Below, piece after piece: positions 28,301-40,900 of a DNA stretch of 64,000 bases (its first letter is position 1; each line of letters opens with the position of its first letter). This stretch comes from Stomoxys calcitrans (lineage: Eukaryota; Arthropoda; Insecta; Diptera; Muscidae). The position numbers and the translations under genes were made by a program. Where the stretch lies: positions 21,162,479 through 21,226,478 of the forward strand of contig NC_081553.1 in the NCBI RefSeq assembly GCF_963082655.1. Reading direction: 5' to 3'. The notes below the pieces were generated by a model. It was not told the origin of the DNA, did not search any database, and saw only the letters and a program-made list of their open reading frames with translations.

Positions 28301-31300
28301 TTCACTTGGAAAACTTAAAACGGCTGTATCTCCTTAACTATGCGTCCTAGAGGGAAATGGGCCTTAATTCGAGACTCCATCAAAAATTTCGGAATTTCAT
28401 TGAAAATCCATTAAAAATCGAAATTTCACTTGGAAAACTTAAAACGGCTGTATCTCCTTAACTATGCTTCCTACAGGGAAGTGGGCTTTAATTTCTGACT
28501 CCATCAAAAATTTTGGAATTTCATTGAAAATCCATTAAAAATCGAAATTTCAATTGCAAAACTTAAAATGGCTGTATCTCCTTAAATATGCGTCCTAGAG
28601 GGAAATGGGCCTTAATTCGTGACTCCATCAAAAATTTCGGAACTTCATTGAAAATCCATTAAAAATCGAAATTTCACTTGTAAAACTTAAAACGGCTGTA
28701 TCTCCTAAACTATGCGTCCTAGAGGGAAATGGGCCTTAATTCGTGACTCCATCAAAAATTTCGGAATTTCATTGAAAATCCATTAAAATCGAAATTTCAC
28801 TTGCAAAACTTAAAATGGCTGTATCTCCTTAACTATGCGTCCTAGAGGGAAATGGGCTTTAATTCGTGACTCCATCAAAAATTCGAAATTTCATTGAAAA
28901 TCCATTAAAAATCGAAATTTCACTTGGAAAACTTAACATGGCTGTATCTCCTTAACTATTAAAAATCCATTAAAATCGGAATTTCACTTGCAAAACTTAA
29001 AATGGCTGTATCTCCTAAACTATGCGTCCTAGAGGGAAATGGGCCTTAATTCGTGACTCCATCAAAAATTTCGGAATTTCATTGAAAATCAATTAAAAAT
29101 CGATTTTTTACTTGCAAAACTTAAAATGGCTGTATCTCCTTAACTATGCGTCCTAGAGGGAAATGTGCCTTAATTCGTGACTCCATCAAAAAATTCGGAA
29201 TTTCATTGAAAATCCATTAAAATCGAAATTTCACTTGCATAACTTAAAATAGCTGTATCTCCTTAACTATGCGTCCTAGAGGGAAATGGGCCTTAATTCG
29301 TGACTCCATCAAAAATTTCGGAATTTCATTGAAAATCCATTAAAAATCGAAATTTCACTTGCAAAACTTAAAATAGCTGCATCTCCTTAACTATGCGTCC
29401 TAGAGGGAAAAGGGCCTTAATTCGTGACTCCATCAAAAATTTCGGAATTTCATTGAAAATCCATTAAAAATCGAAATTTCACTTGCAAAACTTAAAACAG
29501 CTGTATCTCCTTAACTATGCTTCCTAGAGGGAAGTGGGCTTTAATTTCTGACTCCATCAACAATTTTGGAATTTCATTGAAAATCCATTAAAAATCGAAA
29601 TTTCAATTGCAAAACTTAAAATGGCTGTATCTCCTTAACTATGCGTCCTAGAGGGAAAAGGGCCTTAATTCGTGACTCCATCAAAAATTTCGGAATTTCA
29701 TTGAAAATCCATTAAAAATCGAAATTTCACTTGCAAAACTTAAAACGGCTGTATCTCCTAAACTATGCGTCCTAGAGGGAAATGGGCCTTAATTCGTGAC
29801 TCCATCAAAAATTTCGGAACTTCATTGAAAATCCATTAAAAATCGAAATTTTACTTGGAAAACTTAAATTGGCTGTATCTCCTTAACTATGCGTCCTAGA
29901 GGGAAATGGGCCTTAATTCGAGACTCCATCAAAAATTTCGGAATTTCATTGAAAACCCATTAAAAATCGAAATTTCACTTGCAAAACTTAAAACGGCTGT
30001 ATCTCCTTAACTATGCGTCCTAGAGGGAAATGGGCCTTAATTCGTGACTCCATCAAAAATTTCGGAACTTCATTGAAAATCCATTAAAAATCGAAATTTC
30101 ACTTGCAAAACTTAAAATGGCTGTATCTCCTTAACTATGCGTCCTAGAGGGAAATGGGCCTTAATTCGTGACTCCATCAAAAATTTCGGAACTTCATTGA
30201 AAATCCATTAAAAATCGAAATTTCACTTGCAAAACTTAAAATGGCTGTATCTCCTTAACTATGCGCCCTAGAGGGAAATGGGCCTTAATTCGTGACTCCA
30301 TCAAAAATTTCGGAATTTCATTGAAAATCCATTAAAAATCGAAATTTCACTTGCAAAACTTAAAACGGCTGTATCTCCTAAACTATGCGTCCTAGAGGGA
30401 AATGGGCCTTAATTCGTGACTCCATCAAAAATTTCGGAATTTCATTGAAAACCCATTAAAAATCGAAATTTCAATTGCAAAACATCAAAAATTTCGGAAT
30501 TTCATTGAAAATCCATTAAAAATCGAAATTTCACTTGCAAAACTTAAAACGGCTGTATCTCCTAAACTATGCGTCCTAGAGGGAAATGGGCCTTAATTCG
30601 TGACTCCATCAAAAACTTCGGAACTTCATTGAAAATCCATTAAAAATCGAAATTTCACTTGGAAAACTTAAAATGGCTGTATCTCCTTAACTATGCGTCC
30701 TAGAGGGAAATGGGCCTTAATTCGTGACTCCATCAAAAATTTCGGAACTTCATTGAAAATCCATGAAACATCGAAATTTCACTTGGAAAACTTAACATGG
30801 CTGTATCTCCTTAACTATTAAAAATCCATTAAAATCGAAATTTCACTTGCAAAACTTAAAATGGCTGTATCTCCTAAACTATGCGTCCTAGAGGGAAAAG
30901 GGCCTTAATTCGTGACTCCATCAAAAATTTCGGAATTTCATTGAAAATCAATTAAAAATCGATTTTTTGCTTGCAAAACTTAAAATGGCTGTATCTCCTT
31001 AACTATGCGTCCTAGAGGGAAATGGGCCTTAATTCGTGACTCCATCAAAAAATTCGGAATTTCATTGAAAATCCATTAAAAATCAAAATTTTACTTGCAT
31101 AACTTAAAATAGCTATATCTCGTTAACTATGCGTCCTAGAGGGAAATGGGCCTTAATTCGTGACTCCATCAAAAATTTCGGAATTTCATTGAAAATCCAT
31201 TAAAAATCGAAATTTCACTTGCAAAACTTAAAATGGCTGTATCTCCTTAACTATGCGTCCTAGAGGGAAAAGGGCCTTAATTCGTGACTCCATCAAAAAT

Positions 31301-34300
31301 TTCAAAATCCATTAAAAATCGAAATTTCACTTGCAAAACTTAAAACGGCTGTATCTCCTAAACTATGCGTCCTAGAGGGAAATGGGCCTTAATTCGTGAC
31401 TCCATCAAAAATTTCGGAACTTCATTGAAAATCCATTAAAAATCGAAATTTCACTTGGAAAACTTAAATTGGCTGTATCTCCTTAACTATGCGTCCTAGA
31501 GGGAAATGGGCCTTAATTCGAGACTCCATCAAAAATTTCGGAATTTCATTGAAAATCCATTAAAAATCGAAATTTCACTTGGAAAACTTAAAACGGCTGT
31601 ATCTCCTTAACTATGCTTCCTACAGGGAAGTGGGCTTTAATTTCTGACTCCATCAAAAATTTTGGAATTTCATTGAAAATCCATTAAAAATCGAAATTTC
31701 AATTGCAAAACTTAAAATGGCTGTATCTCCTTAAATATGCGTCCTAGAGGGAAATGGGCCTTAATTCGTGACTCCATCAAAAATTTCGGAACTTCATTGA
31801 AAATCCATTAAAAATCGAAATTTCACTTGTAAAACTTAAAACGGCTGTATCTCCTAAACTATGCGTCCTAGAGGGAAATGGGCCTTAATTCGTGACTCCA
31901 TCAAAAATTTCGGAATTTCATTGAAAATCCATTAAAATCGAAATTTCACTTGCAAAACTTAAAATGGCTGTATCTCCTTAACTATGCGTAGAGGGAAATG
32001 GGCTTTAATTCGTGACTCCATCAAAAATTCGAAATTTCATTGAAAATCCATTAAAAATCGAAATTTCACTTGGAAAACTTAACATGGCTGTATCTCCTTA
32101 ACTATTAAAAATCCATTAAAATCGAAATTTCACTTGCAAAACTTAAAATGGCTGTATCTCCTAAACTATGCGTCCTAGAGGGAAATGGGCCTTAATTCGT
32201 GACTCCATCAAAAATTTCGGAATTTCATTGAAAATCAATTAAAAATCGATTTTTTACTTGCAAAACTTAAAATGGCTGTATCTCCTTAACTATGCGTCCT
32301 AGAGGGAAATGTGCCTTAATTCGTGACTCCATCAAAAAATTCGGAATTTCATTGAAAATCCATTAAAATCGAAATTTCACTTGCATAACTTAAAATAGCT
32401 GTATCTCCTTAACTATGCGTCCTAGAGGGAAATGGGCCTTAATTCGTGACTCCATCAAAAATTTCGGAATTTCATTGAAAATCCATTAAAAATCGAAATT
32501 TCACTTGCAAAACTTAAAATAGCTGCATCTCCTTAACTATGCGTCCTAGAGGGAAAAGGGCCTTAATTCGTGACTCCATCAAAAATTTCGGAATTTCATT
32601 GAAAATCCATTAAAAATCGAAATTTCACTTGCAAAACTTAAAACAGCTGTATCTCCTTAACTATGCTTCCTAGAGGGAAGTGGGCTTTAATTTCTGACTC
32701 CATCAACAATTTTGGAATTTCATTGAAAATCCATTAAAAATCGAAATTTCAATTGCAAAACTTAAAATGGCTGTATCTCCTTAACTATGCGTCCTAGAGG
32801 GAAAAGGGCCTTAATTCGTGACTCCATCAAAAATTTCGGAATTTCATTGAAAATCCATTAAAAATCGAAATTTCACTTGCAAAACTTAAAACGGCTGTAT
32901 CTCCTAAACTATGCGTCCTAGAGGGAAATGGGCCTTAATTCGTGACTCCATCAAAAATTTCGGAACTTCATTGAAAATCCATTAAAAATCGAAATTTTAC
33001 TTGGAAAACTTAAATTGGCTGTATCTCCTTAACTATGCGTCCTAGAGGGAAATGGGCCTTAATTCGAGACTCCATCAAAAATTTCGGAATTTCATTGAAA
33101 ACCCATTAAAAATCGAAATTTCACTTGCAAAACTTAAAACGGCTGTATCTCCTTAACTATGCGTCCTAGAGGGTAATGGGCCTTAATTCGTGACTCCATC
33201 AAAAATTTCGGAACTTCATTGAAAATCCATTAAAAATCGAAATTTCACTTGCAAAACTTAAAATGGCTGTATCTCCTTAACTATGCGTCCTAGAGGGAAA
33301 TGGGCCTTAATTCGTGACTCCATCAAAAATTTCGGAACTTCATTGAAAATCCATTAAAAATCGAAATTTCACTTGCAAAACTTAAAATGGCTGTATCTCC
33401 TTAACTATGCGCCCTAGAGGGAAATGGGCCTTAATTCGTGACTCCATCAAAAATTTCGGAATTTCATTGAAAATCCATTAAAAATCGAAATTTCACTTGC
33501 AAAACTTAAAACGGCTGTATCTCCTAAACTATGCGTCCTAGAGGGAAATGGGCCTTAATTCGTGACTCCATCAAAAATTTCGGAATTTCATTGAAAACCC
33601 ATTAAAAATCGAAATTTCAATTGCAAAACATCAAAAATTTCGGAATTTCATTGAAAATCCATTAAAAATCGAAATTTCACTTGCAAAACTTAAAACGGCT
33701 GTATCTCCTAAACTATGCGTCCTAGAGGGAAATGGGCCTTAATTCGTGACTCCATCAAAAACTTCGGAACTTCATTGAAAATCCATTAAAAATCGAAATT
33801 TCACTTGGAAAACTTAAAATGGCTGTATCTCCTTAACTATGCGTCCTAGAGGGAAATGGGCCTTAATTCGTGACTCCATCAAAAATTTCGGAACTTCATT
33901 GAAAATCCATGAAACATCGAAATTTCACTTGGAAAACTTAACATGGCTGTATCTCCTTAACTATTAAAAATCCATTAAAATCGAAATTTCACTTGCAAAA
34001 CTAAAAATGGCTGTATCTCCTAAACTATGCGTCCTAGAGGGAAAAGGGCCTTAATTCGTGACTCCATCAAAAATTTCGGAATTTCATTGAAAATCAATTA
34101 AAAATCGATTTTTTGCTTGCAAAACTTAAAATGGCTGTATCTCCTTAACTATGCGTCCTAGAGGGAAATGGGCCTTAATTCGTGACTCCATCAAAAAATT
34201 CGGAATTTCATTGAAAATCCATTAAAAATCAAAATTTTACTTGCATAACTTAAAATAGCTATATCTCGTTAACTATGCGTCCTAGAGGGAAATGGGCCTT
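28010..34300 (+). repeat. Tandem duplication of a ~3146-bp higher-order block
   Basis: About 25 consecutive monomers are duplicated in tandem. TTCAAAATCC (28152, 31301), CCTACAGGG (28471, 31620) and TTAAATATG (28582, 31731) are offset by 3149 bp. Downstream of a 3-bp deletion near 31988 (ATGCGTAGAGGG), the landmarks ATGTGCC (29163, 32309), CATCAAC (29555, 32701), ACATCAAAA (30482, 33628), AACTTCGG (30616, 33762) and TCGTTAAC (31121, 34267) are offset by exactly 3146 bp. The near-identity suggests a recent unequal exchange, or an assembly duplication. Confidence 0.93.
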
Positions 34301-35001
34301 AATTCGTGACTCTATCAAAAATTTCGGAATTTCATTGAAAATCCATTAAAAATCGAAATTTCACTTGCAAAACTTAAAACGGCTGTATCTCCTAAACTAT
34401 GCGTCCTAGAGGGAAATGGGCCTTAATTCGTGACTCCATCAAAAACTTCGGAACTTCATTGAAAATCCATTAAAAATCGAAATTTCACTTGGAAAACTTA
34501 AAATGGCTGTATCTCCTTAACTATGCGTCCTAGAGGGAAATGGGCCTTAATTCGTGACTCCATCAAAAATTTCGGAACTTCATTGAAAATCCATGAAACA
34601 TCGAAATTTCACTTGGAAAACTTAACATGGCTGTATCTCCTTAACTATTAAAAATCCATTAAAATCGAAATTTCACTTGCAAAACTAAAAATGGCTGTAT
34701 CTCCTAAACTATGCGTCCTAGAGGGAAAAGGGCCTTAATTCGTGACTCCATCAAAAATTTCGGAATTTCATTGAAAATCAATTAAAAATCGATTTTTTGC
34801 TTGCAAAACTTAAAATGGCTGTATCTCCTTAACTATGCGTCCTAGAGGGAAATGGGCCTTAATTCGTGACTCCATCAAAAAATTCGGAATTTCATTGAAA
34901 ATCCATTAAAAATCAAAATTTTACTTGCATAACTTAAAATAGCTATATCTCGTTAACTATGCGTCCTAGAGGGAAATGGGCCTTAATTCGTGACTCTATC
35001 A
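33634..35001 (+). repeat. 684-bp tandem duplication inside the satellite
   Basis: AACTTCGG (33762, 34446), CTAAAAATGG (34001, 34685), TCGTTAAC (34267, 34951) and GACTCTATC (34311, 34995 at TCTATC) all repeat at 684 bp. It overlaps the right end of the 3146-bp duplication and shares that copy's private variants, so it arose after that event. Confidence 0.93.
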
Positions 35002-37900
35002 AAAATTTCGGAATTTCATTGAAAATCCATTAAAAATCGAAATTTCACTTGCAAAACTTAAAATGGCTGTATCTCCTTAACTATGCGTCCTAGAGGGAAA
35101 AGGGCCTTAATTCGTGACTCCATCAAAAATTTCGGAATTTCATTGAAAATCCATTAAAAATCGAAATTTCACTTGCAAAACTTAAAACGGCTGTATCTCC
35201 TAAACTATGCGTCCTAGAGGGAAATGGGCCTTAATTCGTGACTCCATCAAAAATTTCGGAATATCATCGAAAATCCATTAAAAATCTAAATTTCACTTGC
35301 AAAACTTAAAATGGCTGTATCTCCTTAACTATGCGTCCTAGAGGGAAATGGGCCTTAATTCGTGACTCCATCAAAAATTTCGGAACTTCATTGAAAATCC
35401 ATTAAAAATCGAAATTTCACTTGGAAAACTTAAATTGGCTGTATCTCCTTAACTATGCGTCCTAGAGGGAAGTGGGCCTTAATTCGAGACTCCATCAAAA
35501 ATTTCGGAATTTCATTGAAAACCCATTAAAAATCTAAATTGCACTTGCAAAACTTAAAACGGCTGTATCTCCTTAACTATGCTTCCTAGAGGGAAGTGGG
35601 CTTTAATTTCTGACTCCGTCAAAAATTTTGGAATTTCATTGAAAATCCATTAAAAATCGAAATTTCACTTGCAAAACTTAAAACGGCTGTATCTCCTAAA
35701 CTATGCGTCCTAGAGGGAAATGGGCCTTAATTCGTGACTCCATCAAAAATTTCGGAATTTCATTGAAAATCCATTAAAATCGAAATTTCACTTGCAAAAC
35801 TTAAAATGGCTGTATCTCCTTAACTATGCGTCCTAGAGGGAAATGGGCTTTAATTCGTGACTCCATCAAAAATTCGAAATTTCATTGAAAATCCATGAAA
35901 AATCGAAATTTCACTTGGAAAACTTAACATGGCTGTATCTCCTTAACTATTAAAAATCCATTAAAATCGAAATTTCACTTGCAAAACTTAAAATGGCTGT
36001 ATCTCCTTAACTATGCGTCCTAGAGGGAAATGGGCCTTAATTCGTGACTCCATCAAAAATTTCGGAATTTCATTGAAAATCAATTAAAAATCGATTTTTT
36101 ACTTGCAAAACTTAAAATGGCTGTATCTCCTTAACTATGCGTCCTAGAGGGAAATGTGCCTTAATTCGTGACTCCATCAAAAAATTCGGAATTTCATTGA
36201 AAATCCATTAAAAATGAAAATTTTACTTGCATAACTTAAAATAGCTGTATCTCCTTAACTATGCGTCCTAGAGGGAAATGGGCCTTAATTCGTGACTCCA
36301 TCAAAAATTTCGGAATTTCATTGAAAATCCATTAAAAATCGAAATTTCACTTGCAAAACTTAAAATAGCTGCATCTCCTTAACTATGCGTCCTAGAGGGA
36401 AAAGGGCCTTAATTCGTGACTCCATCAAAAATTTCGGAATTTCATTGAAAATCCATTAAAAATCGAAATTTCACTTGCAAAACTTAAAACAGCTGTATCT
36501 CCTTAACTATGCTTCCTAGAGGGAAGTGGGCTTTAATTTCTGACTCCATCAACAATTTTGGAATTTCATTGAAAATCCATTAAAAATCGAAATTTCAATT
36601 GCAAAACTTAAAATGGCTGTATCTCCTTAACTATGCGTCCTAGAGGGAAAAGGGCCTTAATTCGTGACTCCATCAATTATTTCGGAATTTCATTGAAAAT
36701 CCATTAAAAATCGAAATTTCACTTGCAAAACTTAAAACGGCTGTATCTCCTAAACTATGCGTCCTAGAGGGAAATGGGCCTTAATTCGTGACTCCATCAA
36801 AAATTTCGGAACTTCATTGAAAATCCATTAAAAATCGAAATTTTACTTGGAAAACTTAAATTGGCTGTATCTCCTTAACTATGCGTCCTAGAGGGAAATG
36901 GGCCTTAATTCGAGACTCCATCAAAAATTTCGGAATTTCATTGAAAACCCATTAAAAATCGAAATTTCACTTGCAAAACTTAAAATGGCTGTATCTCCTT
37001 AACTATGCGCCCTAGAGGGAAATGGGCCTTAATTCGTGACTCCATCAAAAATTTCGGAATTTCATTGAAAATCCGTTAAAAATCGAAATTTCACTTGCAA
37101 AACTTAAAACGGCTGTATCTCCTAAACTATGCGTCCTAGAGGGAAATGGGCCTTAATTCGTGACTCCATCAAAAACTTCGGAACTTCATTGAAAATCCAT
37201 TAAAAATCGAAATTTCACTTGGAAAACTTAAAATGGCTGTATCTCCTTAACTATGCGTCCTAGAGGGAAATGGGCCTTAATTCGTGACTCCATCAAAAAT
37301 TTCGGAACTTCATTGAAAATCCATGAAACATCGAAATTTCACTTGGAAAACTTAACATGGCTGTATCTCCTTAACTATTAAAAATCCATTAAAATCGAAA
37401 TTTCACTTGCAAAACTTAAAATGGCTGTATCTCCTAAACTATGCGTCCTAGAGGGAAAAGGGCCTTAATTCGTGACTCCATCAAAAATTTCGGAATTTCA
37501 TTGAAAATCAATTAAAAATCGATTTTTTGCTTGCAAAACTTAAAATGGCTGTATCTCCTTAACTATGCGTCCTAGAGGGAAATGGGCCTTAATTCGTGAC
37601 TCCATCAAAAAATTCGGAATTTCATTGAAAATCCATTAAAAATCAAAATTTTACTTGCATAACTTAAAATAGCTATATCTCCTTAACTATGCGTCCTAGA
37701 GGGAAATGGGCCTTAATTCGTGACTCCATCAAAAATTTCGGAATATCATCGAAAATCCATTAAAAATCTAAATTTCACTTGCAAAACTTAAAATGGCTGT
37801 ATCTCCTTAACTATGCATCCTAGAGGGAAAAGGGCCTTAATTCGTGACTCCATCAAAAATTTCGGAATTTCATTGAAAATCCATTAAAAATCGAAATTTC
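35000..37900 (+). repeat. Third, partly deleted copy of the 3.1-kb block
   Basis: The landmark order of the 3146-bp block repeats here: deletion junction 35948, ATGTGCC 36154, CATCAAC 36547, AACTTCGG 37176, deletion junction 37375. The first two spacings match copy one (206 and about 393 bp), as does the last (199 bp). The CATCAAC to AACTTCGG interval is about 430 bp shorter. An internal deletion of several monomers explains this. Confidence 0.85.
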
Positions 37901-40900
37901 ACTTGCAAAACTTAAAACGGCTGTATCTCCTAAACTATGCGTCCTAGAGGGAAATGGGCCTTAATTCGTGACTCCATCAAAAATTTCGGAACTTCATTGA
38001 AAATCCATTAAAAATCGAAATTTCACTTGGAAAACTTAAATTGGCTGTATCTCCTTAACTATGCGTCCTAGAGGGAAGTGGGCCTTAATTCGAGACTCCA
38101 TCAAAAATTTCGGAATTTCATTGAAAATCCATTAAAAATCGAAATTTCAATTGCAAAACTTAAAACGGCTGTATCTCCTTAACTATGCGTCCTAGAGGGA
38201 AATGGGCCTGAATTCGTGACTCCATCAAAAATTTCGGAATTTCATTGAAAATCCATTAAAAATCGAAATTTCACTTGCAAAACTTAAAATGGCTTTAATT
38301 CGTGACTCCACCAAAAAATTCGAAATTTCATTGAAAATCCATGAAAAATCGAAATTTCACTTGGAAAACTTAACATGGCTGTATCTCCTTAACTATTAAA
38401 AATCCATTAAAATCGAAATTTCACTTGCAAAACTTAAATTGGCTGTATCTCCTTAACTATGCTTAATTCGTGCCTTAATTCGTGACTCCATCAAAAATTT
38501 CGGAATTTCATTGAAAATCCATTAAAAATCGAAATTTCACTTGCAAAACTTAAAATGGCTGTATCTCCTTAACTATGCGTCCTAGAGGGAAAAGGGCCTT
38601 AATTCGTGACTCCATCAAAAATTTCGGAATTTCATTGAAAATCCATTAAAAATCGAAATTTCACTTGCAAAACTTAAAACGGCTGTATCTCCTAAACTTG
38701 CAAAACTTAAAACGGCTGTATCTCCTTAACTATGCGTCCTAGAGGGAAATGGGCCTTAATTCGTGACTCCATCAAAAATTTCGGAACTTCATTGAAAATC
38801 CATTAAAAATCGAAATTTCACTTGCAAAACTTAAAACGGCTGTATCTCCTAAACTATGCGTCCTAGAGGGAAATGGGCCTTAATTCGTGACTCCATCAAA
38901 AATTTCGGAATTTCATTGAAAATCCATTAAAAATCGAAATTTCACTTGCAAAACTTAAAATGGCTGTATCTCCTTAACTATGCGTCCTAGAGGGAAATGG
39001 GCCTTAATTCGTGACTCCATCAAAAATTTCGGAATTTCATTGAAAATCCATTAAAAATCGAAATTTCACTTGCAAAACTTAAAATGGCTGTATCTCCTTA
39101 ACTATGCGTCCTAGAGGGAAAAGGGCCTTAATTCGTGACTCCATCAAAAATTTCGGAATTTCATTGAAAATCCATTAAAAATTGAAATTTCACTTGCAAA
39201 ACTTAAAACGGCTGTATCTCCTAAACTATGTGTCCTAGAGGGAAATGGGCCTTAATTCGTGACTCCATCAAAAATTTCGGAATTTCATTGAAAATCCATT
39301 AAAAATCGAAATTTCACTTGCAAAACTTAAAATGGCTGTATCTCCTTAACTATGCGTCCTAGAGCGAAAAGGGCCTTAATTCGTGACTCCATCAAAAATT
39401 TCGGAATTTCATTGAAAATCCATTAAAAATCGAAATTTCACTTGCAAAACTTAAAACGGCTGTATCTCCTAAACTATGCGTCCTAGAGGGAAATGGACCT
39501 TAATTCGTGACTCCATCAAAAATTTCGGAACTTCATTGAAAATCCATTAAAAATCGAAATTTCACTTGGAAAACTTAAATTGGCTGTATCTCCTTAACTA
39601 TGCGTCCTAGAGGGAAATGGGCCTTAATTCGAGACTCCATCAAAAATTTCGGAATTTCATTGAAAACCCATTAAAAATCGAAATTTCACTTGCAAAACTT
39701 AAAACGGCTGTATCTCCTTAACTATGCTTCCTAGAGGGAAGTGGGCTTTAATTTCTGACTCCATCAAAAATTTTGGAATTTCATTGAAAATCCATTAAAA
39801 ATCGAAATTTCAATTGCAAAACTTAAAATGGCTGTATCTCCTTAACTATGCGTCCTAGAGGGAAATGGGCCTTAATTCGTGACTCCATCAAAAATTTCGG
39901 AATTTCATTGAAAATCCATTAAAAATCGAAATTTCACTTGCAAAACTTAAAACGGCTGTATCTCCTAAACTATGCGTCCTAGAGGGAAATGGGCCTTAAT
40001 TCGTGACTCCATCAAAAATTTCGGAATTTCATTGAAAATCCATTAAAAATCGAAATTTCACTTGCAAAACTTAAAATGGCTGTGTCTCCTTAACTATGCG
40101 TCCTAGAGGGAAAAGGGCCTTAATTCGTGACTCCATCAAAAATTTCGGAATTTCATTGAAAGTCCATTAAAAATCGAAATTTCACTTGCAAAACATAAAA
40201 CGGCTGTATCTCCTAAACTATGCGTCCTAGAGGGAAATGGGCCTTAATTCGTGACTCCATCAAAAATTCCGGAACTTCATTGAAAATCCATTAAAAATCG
40301 AAATTTCACTTGGAAAACTTAAATTGGCTGTATCTCCTTAACTATGCTTCCTAGAGGGAAGTGGGCTTTAATTTCTGACTCCATCAAAAATTTTGGAATT
40401 TCATTGAAAATCCATTAAAAATCGAAATTTCAATTGCAAAACTTAAAATGGCTGTATCTCCTTAACTATGCGTCCTAGAGGGAAATGGGCCTTAATTCGT
40501 GACTCCATCAAAAATTTAGGAATTTCATTGAAAATCCATTAAAAATCGAAATTTCACTTGCAAAACTTAAAATGGCTGTATCTTCTTAACTATGCGTCCT
40601 AGAGGGAAATGGGCTTTAATTCGTGACTCCATCAAAAAATTCGAAATTTCATTAAAATCCATGAAATATCGAAATTTCACTTGGAAAACTTAACATGGCT
40701 GTATCTCCTTAACTATTAAAAATCCATTAAAATCGAAATTTCACTTGCAAAACTTAAAATGGCTGTATCTCCTAAACTATCCGTCCTAGAGGGAAATGGG
40801 CCTTAATTCGTGACTCCATCAAAAATTTCGGAATTTCATTGAAAATCAATTAAAAATCGATTTTTTACTTGCAAAACTTAAAATGGCTGTATCTCCTTAA

